A DNA stretch of 64,000 nucleotides from Moringa oleifera. Its lineage: Eukaryota > Streptophyta > Magnoliopsida > Brassicales > Moringaceae. Below the pieces are notes generated by a model. The model had not been told where the DNA came from. It ran no database searches and was given only the letters and a program-made list of their open reading frames with translations. Location: the NCBI GenBank assembly GCA_021397835.1, contig JAJFZO010000896.1, positions 3,822,501 to 3,886,500 on the forward strand. Direction: 5' to 3'. The position numbers and the translations under genes were made by a program. This document shows, in pieces, positions 39,790 to 52,710 of the stretch; the stretch's first letter is position 1; the number at the start of each line of letters is the position of its first letter.

Positions 39790-41250
39790 GCGTTCCGCCC
39801 ATGGTCGAGTTGGCACTCCGGCTACGATTGCATGTTGGGCATTTCGCCCATGCCATGCCTGTTGGGGCAGCTGTGGCTTAACTTTTGAGCTCATGGTCCT
39901 TCCAATGTGGCTTTCTTTGCATGCTTGTTAGACCATCTATCGAGCGATAGTAATGAGGGTCTAGTTTACATGGGGGTGCCCATGGCCTAGCTGGCACTCT
40001 TGTTATAGTAGCACTTTTAACGTTTCGCCCTTGCTGTGCCTCCTCGACAATCGTAGCTTTCCTCTGATGCCTATGGTCCATGTGACATGGCTCTGTTGCT
40101 CGTTAGGCAATCTATTGAGAAACAACATTGGGAGTCTAGCCTACGTAGGGTGGCCATGGCTTAGCTGGCACACCTGCAGCACTAACATGCTAGGCTTTTC
40201 GCCCTTGATAGGCCTGTTGAAGGTGGTCATGGCTTACATCCCGTGCCCATGGTCCATGCAACATGGTAGTCCGTCTAATGATAATGATGAGGGTTTGGCT
40301 CGAGTAGGGGCTCCCATGGCCTGGCTGGTGTGCTACTATGATCATACATTGGGCCTTTTTCCCATACATGCCTTTTAAGGGGTAGTTATGGCTTGCCTTC
40401 TATGCCAATGTTCCTTGCAATATGGCTTCTTTGGCACGTTCACTAGGCAGTCCGTCTAATGATAATGATGAGGGTTTGGCTCGAGTGGGGGCTCCCATGG
40501 CCTGGCTGGTGTGCTAATATGATCATACATTGGGCCTTTTTCCCATACATGCCTTTTAAGGGGTAGTTATGGCTTGCCTTCTATGCCAATGTTCCTTGCA
40601 ATATGGCTTCTTTGGCACGTTCACTAGGCAGTCTATCGAGGGACGACGATGATGGTATGGCTCATGGGAAGTGCCCGTGGCCTGGTTGGCGCACTTGTTT
40701 CAATAACATGTAAGGCCTTTTACCCATGCTAAGCATGTTTGAAGTACCTGTGACTTGCCTTCTAAGCTCATGGTCCGTGCAAATGGGTCCCTTGACACGC
40801 TCGCTAAGCAGTCTATGAGGGGACAACGTCGAGGGTCTTACTCGTGTGGGGTGCCTAAGGGCTAGCTAGCATGCCTACTTAGGCAGCCCCGACTTGCCAT
40901 CCAAGCCCACAATCTCTATGACACGACTCCCTTAGCATGCTCGCTAGGTAGTCTACTGAGGGACAATGATGAAAGGCAAGTGCACAAATGTTGACCACTC
41001 GCTGGGCCTTGTTGTCACACTGTGCCTACTAAAGGCAGCTGTGGCTTACCTCTCATGCCTATGGTCTATGAGATGTGGCTCCTTTGCATGCTCATTGGGC
41101 AGTCAATCGAGAGAAAACAATAATGTTTTAACTCGCATGGTGCTCCTATAGCTTGGCAAGAGCTTCAATTGCGACTGCACGCTCAGTGTTCCACCATGTC
41201 ATGCCTGTTGGGGGTTATCGTGGCTTGTATCCCGCGCCCATAATCCGTGC
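39790..41250. repeat. Satellite family A, tract 4 (short island)
   Basis: About eight monomers. It begins mid-block: 39900 pairs with about 32820 in tract 3 and 1085 in tract 1. It ends near 41250 in the segment CGCCCATAATCCGTGC, where family B starts at TGGGCAAGCACTAGAGG. That exit point is within about ten bases of the place in the monomer where tract 1 leaves A at 2710. One monomer is doubled at 40268-40629. No gene is seen. Confidence 0.93.
40268..40629. repeat. Recent 181-bp monomer duplication in family A
   Basis: Two adjacent A monomers starting at AGTCCGTCTAATGATAATGA (40268 and 40449) differ by about two bases, for example GAGTAGGGG against GAGTGGGGG and GCTACTATG against GCTAATATG. 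Ordinary neighbouring A monomers differ at a large share of positions. This is one of the youngest events in the window. Confidence 0.93.
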
Positions 41251-44200
41251 TGGGCAAGCACTAGAGGAGATCAATAATGGCATAGCAGGAATGGTAAGCA
41301 CTAGGGGAAACACTACTATTGCGAGGCAATCGTTGGTGCTAGTGGACACTATGCCAGCTTTGAGGAAACCCAATGACATCCTGGCTACTGCAGTGAGGCA
41401 GTTGGTCATGTTAGCACATATAATTGCTAACATGTAGGGAACCTAAGGATTGCCTAGTCATTATTGTGAGGTTATAATTGGTGTTAGTAGACACTAGTGC
41501 TAGTAAGGGGGAAGCCTTGAGATGACCCCATGACCGTTGCTTGTATTGGGAGAGCCTAATGACTACTGCTAGGCAGTTACGGGCACTGGTAGAGGCCAGA
41601 GCCAGCATTAAGGGAGCTCAGCGGCAGTCGTTGGCATAGGTAGACTCGAGGCAAAAGTACTAGAGGGGTCCAAAGACGGTCAAGCAGGAATTGTTGGCAT
41701 TAGAAGAGCCCAATGACAATTACAAAGAAGTCGCTAGTGCTGGTAAACGCTCATGTCAGCTTTTGGGAAACCTTACGACTACCCAGCTGCTATTGCCAGG
41801 CAGTTTTTGGTATTGGTAGACATTGACATTAGCATTAAGAGAACGTGAATACTATCAAGCAATTATTGTGGGGCAGTTATTGATGGCAATAGACACTAAT
41901 GCCAACACTGGGCGAGCCCTGTGATAACCATATGACTGTCATTAGCATTGGGAGAATATCACTGGCACTGGTAGAGGCCAGTGCTTGCACTGAGGGATCT
42001 CAGCGACAATCTAGTGGCAGTCATCAATGTTGGTAGACATCTGCATTGGATTGCCCCTGCGATGGCCCAGTGGTAGTAGTTGGCATAGGAAGTCGGTAGC
42101 AGTGGTTAGCATTAGGAGAGCCCAATGACTGGTGCAGAGAAGTCAGTAGTACTCGCACATGCTAGCGCTAACTTTAGGGGAACCTAATGACTACCCTGCT
42201 ACTTCTGCGGTACAGTTGCTGGCGTTAGTAAACATTAGTGCCAATAGCGAGGGAGCCTAATGATGACCTCGTAGTAATCGTCGCCATTGGGCGAGCCCAA
42301 CGAATATTGCGAGGCAGTCACTTACGCTAGTAGATGCCCATGTTAGCATAAGGGGAGTTTAGAGATGACTAAGCGATAGTTGTTGACACTTCTAAACATT
42401 AGCATTAGGTTGCACCAGCGATGGCCCAACGACAGTTGCTCGCATAGGTAAACGTGAGGGCAACCACTGAAAAAGCCCAACGACAACCTAGCAGTAGTAG
42501 TAGGCATTAGTATAGCCTAACAAATTTTATGAAAAAGTCATCTGTTAGACCTCTGCACTAGCTTTTGGGGAACCTAATAATAGACCAACAATTGCTATGA
42601 GATAATTGCTCATATTGGCAGATGCCAGCATTAGCATTAAGGGAACCCTAGGACTATGCAGCTATTACTGTGGGGTAGTTATAGGTGTTGATAGATGCTA
42701 GTGCTGGCATCGAGGAACCCAAGTGACCCAACAACAGTTGCTGGCATTTAGGGAGTCTAACAACTGCTATTAGGTAGTCATTGACACTGGCAGACATCTG
42801 TACTTGGTTGCATAAGCGATGGCCCTATGGAAGTTACATGCAGAGGTAGACGTGAAGGCAAGTCCTAGAGGGGCCTAACCATGCCCTTGCAGAAGTGGTT
42901 GGCATTAGGAGGGCCCAACGATTACTATGGGGAAATCACTGGTGTTGGCAAATGTTCACGTTAGCTTTGAAGGAACCCAACGACTGCTTAACTACGGCCA
43001 TTGGGCTATTGTTGGTCTGCGCAGATCCTAGCACAGCACTAGGGGAATCTAGGGACAGTGCAGCTATTATTATGAGGCAATTGTGAAAGTCGATAGACAC
43101 TAGTGCTAGCATTAAGGGGGTCCATCGATGACCCAATGATAGTTGTTGGGGTTGAAAGAGCCCAACCATTGTTGTTGCGCAGTCGCTGATATTGGTTGAT
43201 GCTAGAGCCAACATTAGGGGAGCTCAATGACAACCCAACTTTAAGGGAATCATCAACTTACCAGCTACTATTGCAGTGTAATTTTCAATGTTAGTAAACA
43301 TTGGTGCCAGCCCTAAGAGAACTTAGGGACTGACTCGTTATTATTGCGGTAATTACTGGTGTCAATAGACGTTAGTGCTTGCACCAGGGTAGCCCAGCAA
43401 CGACCCAATGGCAATCATAGGCATTGGGAGAGCCCTATGATTGTTGTTGGGTAGTCGTTGATGCTGGCAGACATTTGCACCAGGTTGCCCTAGCGATGGC
43501 TTAATAGTAGTTTTTAGTACAAGAAGACGAGAAGGCAAACAAAGGAGTCGAATGACAGCCTAGCAACAGTATTTAACAGTAAGAGAGCCGAACGACTACT
43601 GCAGAGAAGTCACTTGTGTTAGCAGTTGCTCGCGCTATCTTTTGAGGGACCCAATGATTGCTTGGTTACTTCTTTGGCGTAGTTATCGGTGTCGGTAGAT
43701 GCTAGCACCAGCATCAGGGGAGCCTAACGACGACCCTGTGGTAGTCACTCTCATTGGGAGAGCCCAATGATTACTGCTGGGTAGTTACTCACTCTAGTAA
43801 GTGTAAGTGCTAACACTAAAGGGGCTTAAAGAGACCCGACGATAGTCATTAGCACTAGCAGATATCTATGCTAAAGAACCCAAGTGATGGCCCAACGATA
43901 ATCATTGGTGTAAGTAAACGCAAGGGCAAGCATTAAAGTAGCTCAATGATGGCCTATAAATAGTGGTTAGAGCGAAGAAAGCTTAATGATTAGTACGAGC
44001 AAGTCATTGGTGCTGGCAGAAGCCCATGCCAACTTTGGGGGAACTAAATGATTGCCTAGCTATTATTGCAAGGTAGTTTCTAGTGTTAGTAAATAATAGT
44101 GCCTATACTAAGGCTACCTTCCTAACGGTAGTGGGTGGTGCAAGTAGGCATGACTGTAGGCATTAGAGGTTCCGAACGATGGCCTAGTAATAATAGTTGG

Positions 44201-46529
44201 CATTGGGAAAGCCTAATGATGACTCCTAGGAATTTGCTGGTGCTGGTACACACTTGTTACAGCTTTGGGGGAAACCAAGGATTGCTCAATTATTTTGTCA
44301 GTGCAGTTATTAGTGTTGGTAAACGTTAGTGCTAGCACTGTAGAAGCCCAGCGACGACCCCATGATAGTCATTATCATTGGGAGAGCTCAATAATGGCTG
44401 CTAGGAAATCATTAGTATATGGCTACGTGAGCACTACAGTAACTCAGCAATGACCTAGCAATAGTCACTGGCATTGGCAGAGATCAGCGCTGGATTTTCC
44501 CAGTGATAACCCAACGGAAGTTGCTATCACACGAAGACATGAGGGCAAGAATAGGAGGGGTGACTAAGAGCCTAGTGATAGGCACTAAAAGAACCCAATG
44601 ACTTCTACATGGTGTCACTAGTGCTAGCAGACGTCATGCTAGCTTTAGGAGAACCTAATGATTGCCTAGCTATTGTTGTGAGGCAGTTATCAATGCTCGT
44701 AGAAGCCAGTGCTAGCTGATTAAGAACTCAAAGACTGCCCAAGTATTATTACGGGGCACTAGTTAGTGTCAGTAGACGCTTGTCCTAGCACCGTTGGAGC
44801 CCAACAAAGACCTAATGACAGTGGCTGGTGTTGGGAGAGCCTAACCACTATAATTGGATAGTCACTAATGCTAATAACTGCTTGCCACTGTCATTGCCCT
44901 GACGATGCCTTAATGGTAATCAATGGCGTAGGAGACGTGAGGTAAGCACTACAAGAGCTTAACGATGGCCTAGCAGCAATTGTTAGCATTGAGAGAGTCA
45001 AACAGTGACCACGGGGAAGCTGCAAGTGTTGGTAAGCATTCATGCCTGCTTTCAAGGAACCCAATGATTGCCCTCCTACTAATGCGAGACAGTTTCTAGT
45101 ATTGGTTTATGTTAGTACGAGCACCAAGGGAATAACCAAACTTCCCGACAATTGCTATAACATAATTGCTTTTATCGATAAACGTCAACACTAGCAATGG
45201 GAGAGCTGTGCAACAACCCCATGATAGTTATTGGCGTTAGACAAGCCAAACGACTATTATTGGGTAGTCACTGCACTGGCAGGCACTAAGTTTAGTAATG
45301 GGGGAGCTCGGTGGTGATAACCCAATGATAGTCGCAAGTGTTGGGAGAGTTCTACAATCGCTATTGGGTAGTCACTTGCACTAGTAAACATTTGTACTAG
45401 GTTCCCTAGCGATGACCAGGCAAAAGTCATTAGCATCAGTAGACATAAGGACAAGCACTAAAAAAGCCCAAACGATGGCCTAGCAGTAGTAGATGGCATT
45501 AAGAGAGCCAACAACTACTTTGGGGAAGTTGTTGTTGCTAGTAGATGCTTACGTTAGATTTGGGGGATCCTAATGATTGCTCAGCTATGGCTACGGGATA
45601 GTTGCTGGTGTTAGTAAACACCAATGCCAACACTAAGGGAACCTAGGGACTGCTCATTTATTGCTGTGGGCAGTTGCTGGAATCGATGGATGCCAGTGCA
45701 AGCATCACGAGAGTCCAACGATGACCCCATAACAGTCACTAGTGTTGGGAGGGCCTAACAATTATTGTTGAGCAGTCATTGAGGATGATAGATGCCAGCA
45801 CCAGCATTTAGGGAGCTTAATGATAACCTAGCTTTAGGGGAATCGATAATTCTAAATTATTACTGTAGTGTAATTACTAGTGTTGGCAAACACGACACTA
45901 GCATTAAAGGAACCCACGGACTACCTCATTATTATGATAAGGCAGTTACTTGCGTTGATAGATGCTAGAGCTTGCACCGAGGGAGCCCAACGATGACTGA
46001 ATGACTATCGCAAGCATTGGAAGAGCCTAACGATTGCTGCTCGGTAGTTGCTAAGGTCAGTAGATGACAGTGCTAATGGATGCCAACTACTGTCATCACT
46101 ACAGTAATGGACCAATGGATGTCGCTGATGCTGGTAGATGTGAGGGTAAGCATTTAGAGGAGCCTTACAGTGGCATAGCAGAAGTTGTTGTCCTTAGGAG
46201 AGCCCAACGACTATGAGGGGAAGTCATATGTGTTGGCAGAGGCTCATGCTAGCTTTTGAGGAACTCAATGACTACCTAACTACTGCCATCAGGTAGTCAT
46301 TCGTATTGGTTGATGTCAACGCGAGCATTAGAAAAGCCTAATGAAAGGTGTTGGTAGGGGCTAGTGTCAGCACTAGGGGAGCTCAACGACGATGACCCAA
46401 TGGTAGTTATAGTCATTGGGAGAGCCGTACAACTACTAATGGGTAGTCACTTATGTTAAGAAACATCTATATTGGGACAGCTCAGCGACAAGCTAAAGAT
46501 TTTCACTAGTGCTAGCATACATTTACAAT
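41251..46529. repeat. Satellite family B, loose composite array, third tract
   Basis: Composite ~470-bp units in the same orientation. From about 45.1 kb the order matches 19.5 kb onward: the GTTGGTTTATGTTAGT module at 45110 pairs with 19498, CTTTAGGGGAATCGATAATT at 45836 with 20216, and GCTAGAGCTTGCACCGAGGG at 45967 with 20370. The offset stays near 25.6 kb. No gene is seen in this stretch. Confidence 0.9.
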
Positions 46530-49496
46530 GGGTTCTCCCAGTGATGGCCTAGTAGACGTCAACCAACATTAGTGCCTACATTGAGAGAGCCTTGGCACTA
46601 CCCAACTATTGTTGCAAAGCAGTTTCTAGTGTCGATGGATGCTAGTGCTAGCACCGAGGGAGCCTAGTGATGTCCTTACAATAGTCGCTAGCATTGAAAG
46701 AGCCCAATAACCACTGCTCAAGAGTGGCTGGCACTGTTTAAGGCTAGCACAGCACAAGAGAGCTCAGAGATGACCCAAGAGCAATTGCTTGCACTAGCAA
46801 ACATCTGTGCTATTTTCCTTTAATGATGACCCAGTGATAGTCGCTATTATAAGTAGAAGAGTCTAAATATGGTACAGTAGTAACAATTGACATAGGGAAG
46901 GCACACCGACTTCTTGGGGAAGTCCCACATGTTGGCAAACATTGACGCCAACACAAAGGGAATTAGGTACTGCCTAGCTATTATTGCAGGGCAGTTACTA
47001 GTGTTAGTAGACACTCATGCCAGCACTAGAGGAATATAATGACGACCTCATGATAGTCATTGGCATTAGGAGAGCTGAAGGACTATTATTAGGCAGCCAC
47101 TAGCACTAGGGGAGCCCAGCAGTAATCACTAATGCTGGTAGACATTAGTGCTGCACTACCCTAACAGTGGACCAATGAGAGTAGCAAGAGCAAATAGGTA
47201 TGATGACAAGTACTAAAAGAGCTCAATGACGGCGTAGCAAGCGCAAAGAGAGCCCAACGACTGTTGCGGGGTAGTCACTAATGCTAATAAATGCTTGCAC
47301 TAACTTTGAGGGAGCCTAATGACTTCTTAGCTACAAGAGTGAGGTAGTTAGTTATGTTGGTAGACGAAATTGCCAACACTAGGAACCTAGGGATTGCCTA
47401 GCTATTATTAAGTATTTGCTGGTGTTAGTAGATACCAGTGCCAATATAAGGGAAGCCTTGCGATAACTCCATGATAGTTACTAGCATTAGAAGAGCCCAC
47501 GACTGTTGCTTGCCAGTTACAAATATTGGCAGACATTTACATGGGTTGCCCCAACAATGGCCCTATAGTAGTTGCAGGCACAGATAGACGTGAGGGCAAA
47601 CCCTAAAGGAGCTCAACCATGACACAACAAAAATTATTGGCGTTAGGAGAGCCCAATGATTGCTACAGGGAAATCGCTCATGCTAGTAAATGCTCATACT
47701 AGCTTTAAGGGAGCCTAATGACTACCTAGTTATTTTTGTAGTGCTATTGCTAGTGTTGTTAAACACTAGTGCCAGCATTGAGGGAACCTAACAATGACCA
47801 CATGATAGTCACTAGCATTGGGAGAGCCTAATAGCTACTGCTAGGCAATGACATATGCTAATAGATAGCAACAAGAGCACTAGAGTAACTCAATAATGAC
47901 CTAGTGATAGTCGTTGGCACTGATAGACATCAGCACTAGGTTCGCCCAATGATGGCCAAAAAGTTATTGCTGGTGCAAATAAACATGAGGGTAAGAACAA
48001 CTAGGGTCAAATGATGACTTTGCAGTAGTAGTAGGCATTAAGAGAGCCCAACAACTTCTGCATGATGTCGTTGGTTCTTGTAAAGGCTCGCACCAGCTTT
48101 GGAGAAACCAAACAACTGCCTAGCTTATTGTTGCGAGGCAATTATTGGTGTTCATAGACATTGGTGCTAGCACTAGGGGAACCCTAAGATTGCTCAACTG
48201 TTGTTGCATGATAATTGCTAGTGTCGGTAGACGCTAATGTTAGCATCGAAAGAGGCCAGCGATGACCTAATAACAATGCCCGACATTGGAAAGGCCTAAC
48301 TACTATTCTTATGTAGTCACTGATGCTACTAGATGCCAGCCATTATCATTGCCATAGCGATGGCCCAACGGCTGCCACTGATGTAATAGACGCGAGGGTA
48401 GACATTAAAGGAGCCCAATAGTGGCCTAGCAGCATTTTTGGCATTGCGAAAGTCTAATGATTGCAGTAGGGAAGTCATAAGTGTTGGCAAATACTCATAC
48501 CAGCTTTTAAAGAACTCAATGGCTACCCAACTAATGCTATCGTGCAGTTGTTGGTGTTGGTTAACGTCGACAGTAGCAATAAAGAAATTGAGGGACTTCC
48601 TAGCAATTGATGTGAGGCAGTTGCTCTTATCAATAGATGTTAGTGCCAGCAATAGTGACAACCCCATGATAGTTGCTCATGTTAGGAGAGCCCAACAACA
48701 ACTATTAGTAGGGGCCAATGTCAGCACTAGGGGAGCTCAGCGGCGATGACCTAATGATAGTTAGAGGTGTTGGCAAACATTTGCACTGGCAGCTCAGTAA
48801 TGATCGAGAGATAGTCGTGGGGGCTGGCAAACATTTACAGTAGGTTCTCCAAACGATGGCCTAATGAATGTCAACCAAGAGTAGCACCTGCATTGAGAGA
48901 GCCTTGGAACTGCCCAACTATTGGTGCGAAATAGTTGCTAGTGTTAGTGGAGGCTAGTGCTAGCACTAAAGGAGATTAGTGATGTCCCCATGATAGTTAC
49001 TAGCATTGGCTAACGACTACTATTCGAGAGTGGCTGGCCCTATTTAAGGCCAGAACATCACTAGGGGAGCTCAGTGATGACCCAACAGTAATAACTGGCA
49101 CTGGCAGAGATTTGTGTTCAGCTCCCCCAACAATGACCTAGTGACAGTCATTATTGCACGTAGAGGAGTCCAACGATGGTGCAGTAGTAATAGTTGGCAT
49201 AGGGAGGGTATAACAACTGCTCAAGGAAATCCTTAGTGCTAGTAAAAGCCAACACCAACACAAGGGGAATTTAGGTGCTGAGGTAATTACTAGTGTTAGT
49301 AAACGCTAATGCAAGCATTAGGGGAATCTAGCAATTACCTCATGATGGTTGTTGGCATTGAGAGAGCTAAACGACTACTGCTAAACAATCATTAGCACTA
49401 AGGGAGATTAGCAATGAGCCAGCGGTAATCATTAGTACTGGTAGACATCGATGATACATTCCCTCAACTGTGGCCCAACGGGAGCAGCAGGCATAA
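46530..49496. repeat. Family B higher-order array, 1.3-kb unit, copy 2 (short)
   Basis: Same unit as 21045-29369, but with only two landmarks: GTTCTCCCAGTGATGGCC near 46530 and GGTTCTCCAAACGATGG near 48843. They are 2313 apart, matching the long entry unit of the first array (2341). The distance from the last landmark to the exit word GTAGGCATGAGG is about 654, against about 678 in the first array. The array is thus entered and left at equivalent points but lacks about four inner units. Confidence 0.88.
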
Positions 49497-51122
49497 GTAG
49501 GCATGAGGCAAACACTAAAGGATCTTAATGACTACTGCGGGGGCAATCCCTGATGCTTGCAAATGCTCGTGCTAAATTTGGGGGAACCTAGCCACTACTT
49601 AGCTTCAGCAGTGAGGCACTTGTTCATGTTAGCAGATGAAGTTGCCAACACATGGGGAACCTAGGATTGCCCAGCTATTATTGAAAGATAGTTGTTGGTA
49701 TCAATAAATATGAGCACTAATATAGGGGAAGCCTTGCAACAACCCCATGACAATTGTTAGCATTAGGAGAGCCAATGATTGCTGCTAGGTAGTCACGAGC
49801 ACTAGTAGAGGCCAACATAAACTTTGGGGGAGCTTAGTGATGATCGAGCAATAGTTGCTGATGTTGACAGACATCTACGCTAAGTTTTTGCAGCGATGAC
49901 CATGCAACAGTCGCTAATGGAAGTAGGCATGGGGCCAAAAATTAGATAGGTCTAACGATGGTCTAATAACAATAATTGGCATTAGAAGAGCCCAACGACA
50001 ACTACAAAAAAGTTGTTGATGCTAGTAGATGCTAGTGCCAACTTTAGAGGAACCTTATGACTGTGCAACTACTACTATGGGGTAACTGTTGATGTCCGCA
50101 AACGTTAATGCTAGCTTTAAGGGAACCTAGGCACTACCCTGCAATTATTGTAGGGCAGTTATTAGTGTCGATAGACACTCATGCTAGCATCAAGGTAGCC
50201 TTGCGACAACCATATAATTGTTATTGGCATTGCGAGAGCCCAACAACTACTATTAGGCAGTTGATGGCACTGGTGGAGGTTAACAACTGTTACTAATGGT
50301 AGTCACCAATGCTGGCAGAGATCTGCTCTAGGTTGCCCCTACGATGGCCCAATAGTTGAGAACCTAACATTGGCCTAACTGCAGTAGTTGGCATTGGGAG
50401 AGCCCAACGACTACTACAAGGAAGTGCCTAGTATATAGCGTGATATTAGCGCAGCTTTGAGGGAACCCAATGACTAACTAGTTACTTTTATGATGCAGTT
50501 GTTCGTGTTAGTAGCAGCAAGAGCTAACACTGAGAGAGTCTACCAATGACCCCATGGTAGTCGGTGGCATTAGGAATGCCCAACCACTATGGTAAGGTAA
50601 ATGTTGACGCTGATAGATGTCAGTGTTGCACTAAAGGCACTTAAGGATGACCAAATGACTATTGTTGACACTAGCAGACGTAAGTGCAAGCATTAGAAAA
50701 GCTTAATGATGGCTTAGCTATAGTAAAAAGCACCAGGAGAGTATAACGATTACTACATGAAAGTTACTGATGCTGGTAGATGCCTGTGCCAACTTTACGA
50801 GAACTCAACAACTACTTAGCTATCACTGTAGGGCAGTTACTGGTGTTGATAGACACCAGTTCTAGCACTAGGGAAACCTAGGGAATAGCCCAGCTTTTAC
50901 AATAAGGCAGTTATTGGTATTGATAAGCACCAGAAATAGCATTGGGGTAACCCCACGACGACCCCATGATAGTTGTTGATGTTGGGAGATCCTATTGACT
51001 ATAGTTGGGCAATCATAGACGTTTATGGATGTCAATACCAACATTAACGGAGCTTAGCAATGACCCAACGGTTATGCTGGGTTCCCCTATGGCCTAGCAA
51101 TAGTTGTTGCCATAGGTAAACG
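49497..51122. repeat. Family B, segment leading into A tract 5
   Basis: Counterpart of 29370-31014, with the same special modules in the same order: GCACTTGTTCATGTTAGCAG with GATGAAGTTGCCAAC near 49640, AAGTGCCTAGTATA near 50425, GGAATGCCCAACCACTATGG near 50575, and the final ATGCTGGGTTCCCC. It passes into A near 51123. Confidence 0.88.
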
Positions 51123-52710
51123 CGATGGCTCGCATGGGGCTCCCATGTCTTGCTTGGCACCATTGTTATGGCCATACAGTGGGCCTTCCACCCATGCGAT
51201 GCGTGCTAGGGGGTAGCTGTGGCTTACCTCTTATGCTGATGGTCCATGCAGTGCAGCTCCATTCACACATTCACTGCAAATTTTATCGAGTGGTAATGAT
51301 GATGGTATGGCTCGTATGGAGTGCCCATAACTTGGCTAGCACACTTGTTACAGCTGCAAATTGGGCCCTCCGTCCATAACATGCCTATTGGGGGTACTTG
51401 TGGCTTGCCTTCTGTGCCCATGTTTTATGACAACGCGACTCTTTTGCCAGCTTACTGGGCAGTCCATCAGGGGATAGCGACAAGAGTCTAGCTCGTGTGG
51501 GACAGCCATGGCTTAGCTAACAAGCCTTCTACAGTCGCATGCTAGGCCTTCTACCCATGCTGCACCTATTAGGGCTAGTCATGGCTTACCTTCTGTACCC
51601 ATGGGATGCTCATTAGGGAGTCTATCAACGGACAACAACAAGGGTTTAGCTTTAGTGGACCATCCATGTTCTAGCTGGCTCAACTACTATTACCGCATAT
51701 TGTGCCTTCCATCCATGTCGTGCCTGCTCAAGGCAACAGTGGCTAGCCTCTCGTGCTCATGGTTCGTGCTATGTAGCTCCTATGGCACGCCCACTTAGAA
51801 GTTAATTGAGGGATAACAACGAGGATCCTCCTCGAGTGAAGTGCCTATGGCTTAGGTGGTGCATTAGTTGTAGCCACACATTGGGCCTTTTGCTCATGCA
51901 TTGCCTACTCGTGGCAGCCGTGGCTTGCTTCCCATGCCCATGGTCCGTGTGATGCAGCTCCCTTAGCACGCGTGTTGGGTAGTCTCTCCAAGGACAACAA
52001 CAAGGGTCTGGCCTACGTGTGGCTCCCATGGTATGGTCGGTGGCTATTATGGTCGCATGTCGGGCCTTCCACCCATGCGATGCCTATTTGGGGTAAAAGT
52101 GGCTTACCTTTCATGCCTAAGTTTTATACGACTCGACTCCCTTGACATGCCATCTGGGCATTCTATCTAGGGATAGTGATGATAATCAGGCAAACATGAG
52201 GTGCCCATTGCCTGGGTGGAGCATCTGTTGTAACCTCACGTTGGATCTATCACCCATGCCACGCCTACTAGGGGTAACCACTGTTTACCTCTTGTGCCCA
52301 TCATTCATGCGACGTGGCCCTCTTGGCACCCTCTATAGGTAATCTATTGAGGGATAACAAGGAGGATTTAACTACCATGGGGTGCTTATGGCTCGGCTAA
52401 TGCCTTTACTATGGTCGCAAGCTGGGCCTTTCATCCATATCATGCTTGTTAGGAGTAGCCACGGCTTGCCTCGTGAGCCCTTATTTCATGCTCCCTTGGC
52501 ACACTTGTTGGGCAGTATCTTGAAGGATGACGTCAAGGGTCTAGCTCACGTGGGGTGTCCATGTGCCTTCCATTGATGCGATGCTTGCCAAGGTAGTTGA
52601 GCTTGCCTCCTGTGCCTATTGTTCGTGCAACGTGACTCCCCTTGCATGTTTGTTTAGTAGCTTATTGAGCGACTGTGATGAGGGTCAAGCTCGCATAGGG
52701 CGCTCATGAC
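51123..52710. repeat. Satellite family A, tract 5
   Basis: About nine monomers aligning with the start of tract 3 at an offset of about 20.1 kb. Shared markers are the GGGCCCTCCGTCCAT monomer near 51365, CATCTGTTGTAACCTC near 52227 and the shortened monomer CCTTCCATTGATGCGATG near 52567. It breaks off near 52710 at CGCTCATGAC, one monomer after that marker, and continues as B. Tract 3 runs on in A for another 2.2 kb from the same point. No gene is seen. Confidence 0.93.

Noticed and set aside
40268..40629. Assembly error as the cause of the 181-bp duplication
   Set aside because: The copies differ at about two bases, so simple double-counting of one read segment is less likely. It cannot be fully excluded without reads.
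48329..48749. Overlapping open frames of 103-112 codons on opposite strands in family B
   Set aside because: Both are translations of ordinary B modules. No recognisable domain, start context or conservation in other copies of the same unit.
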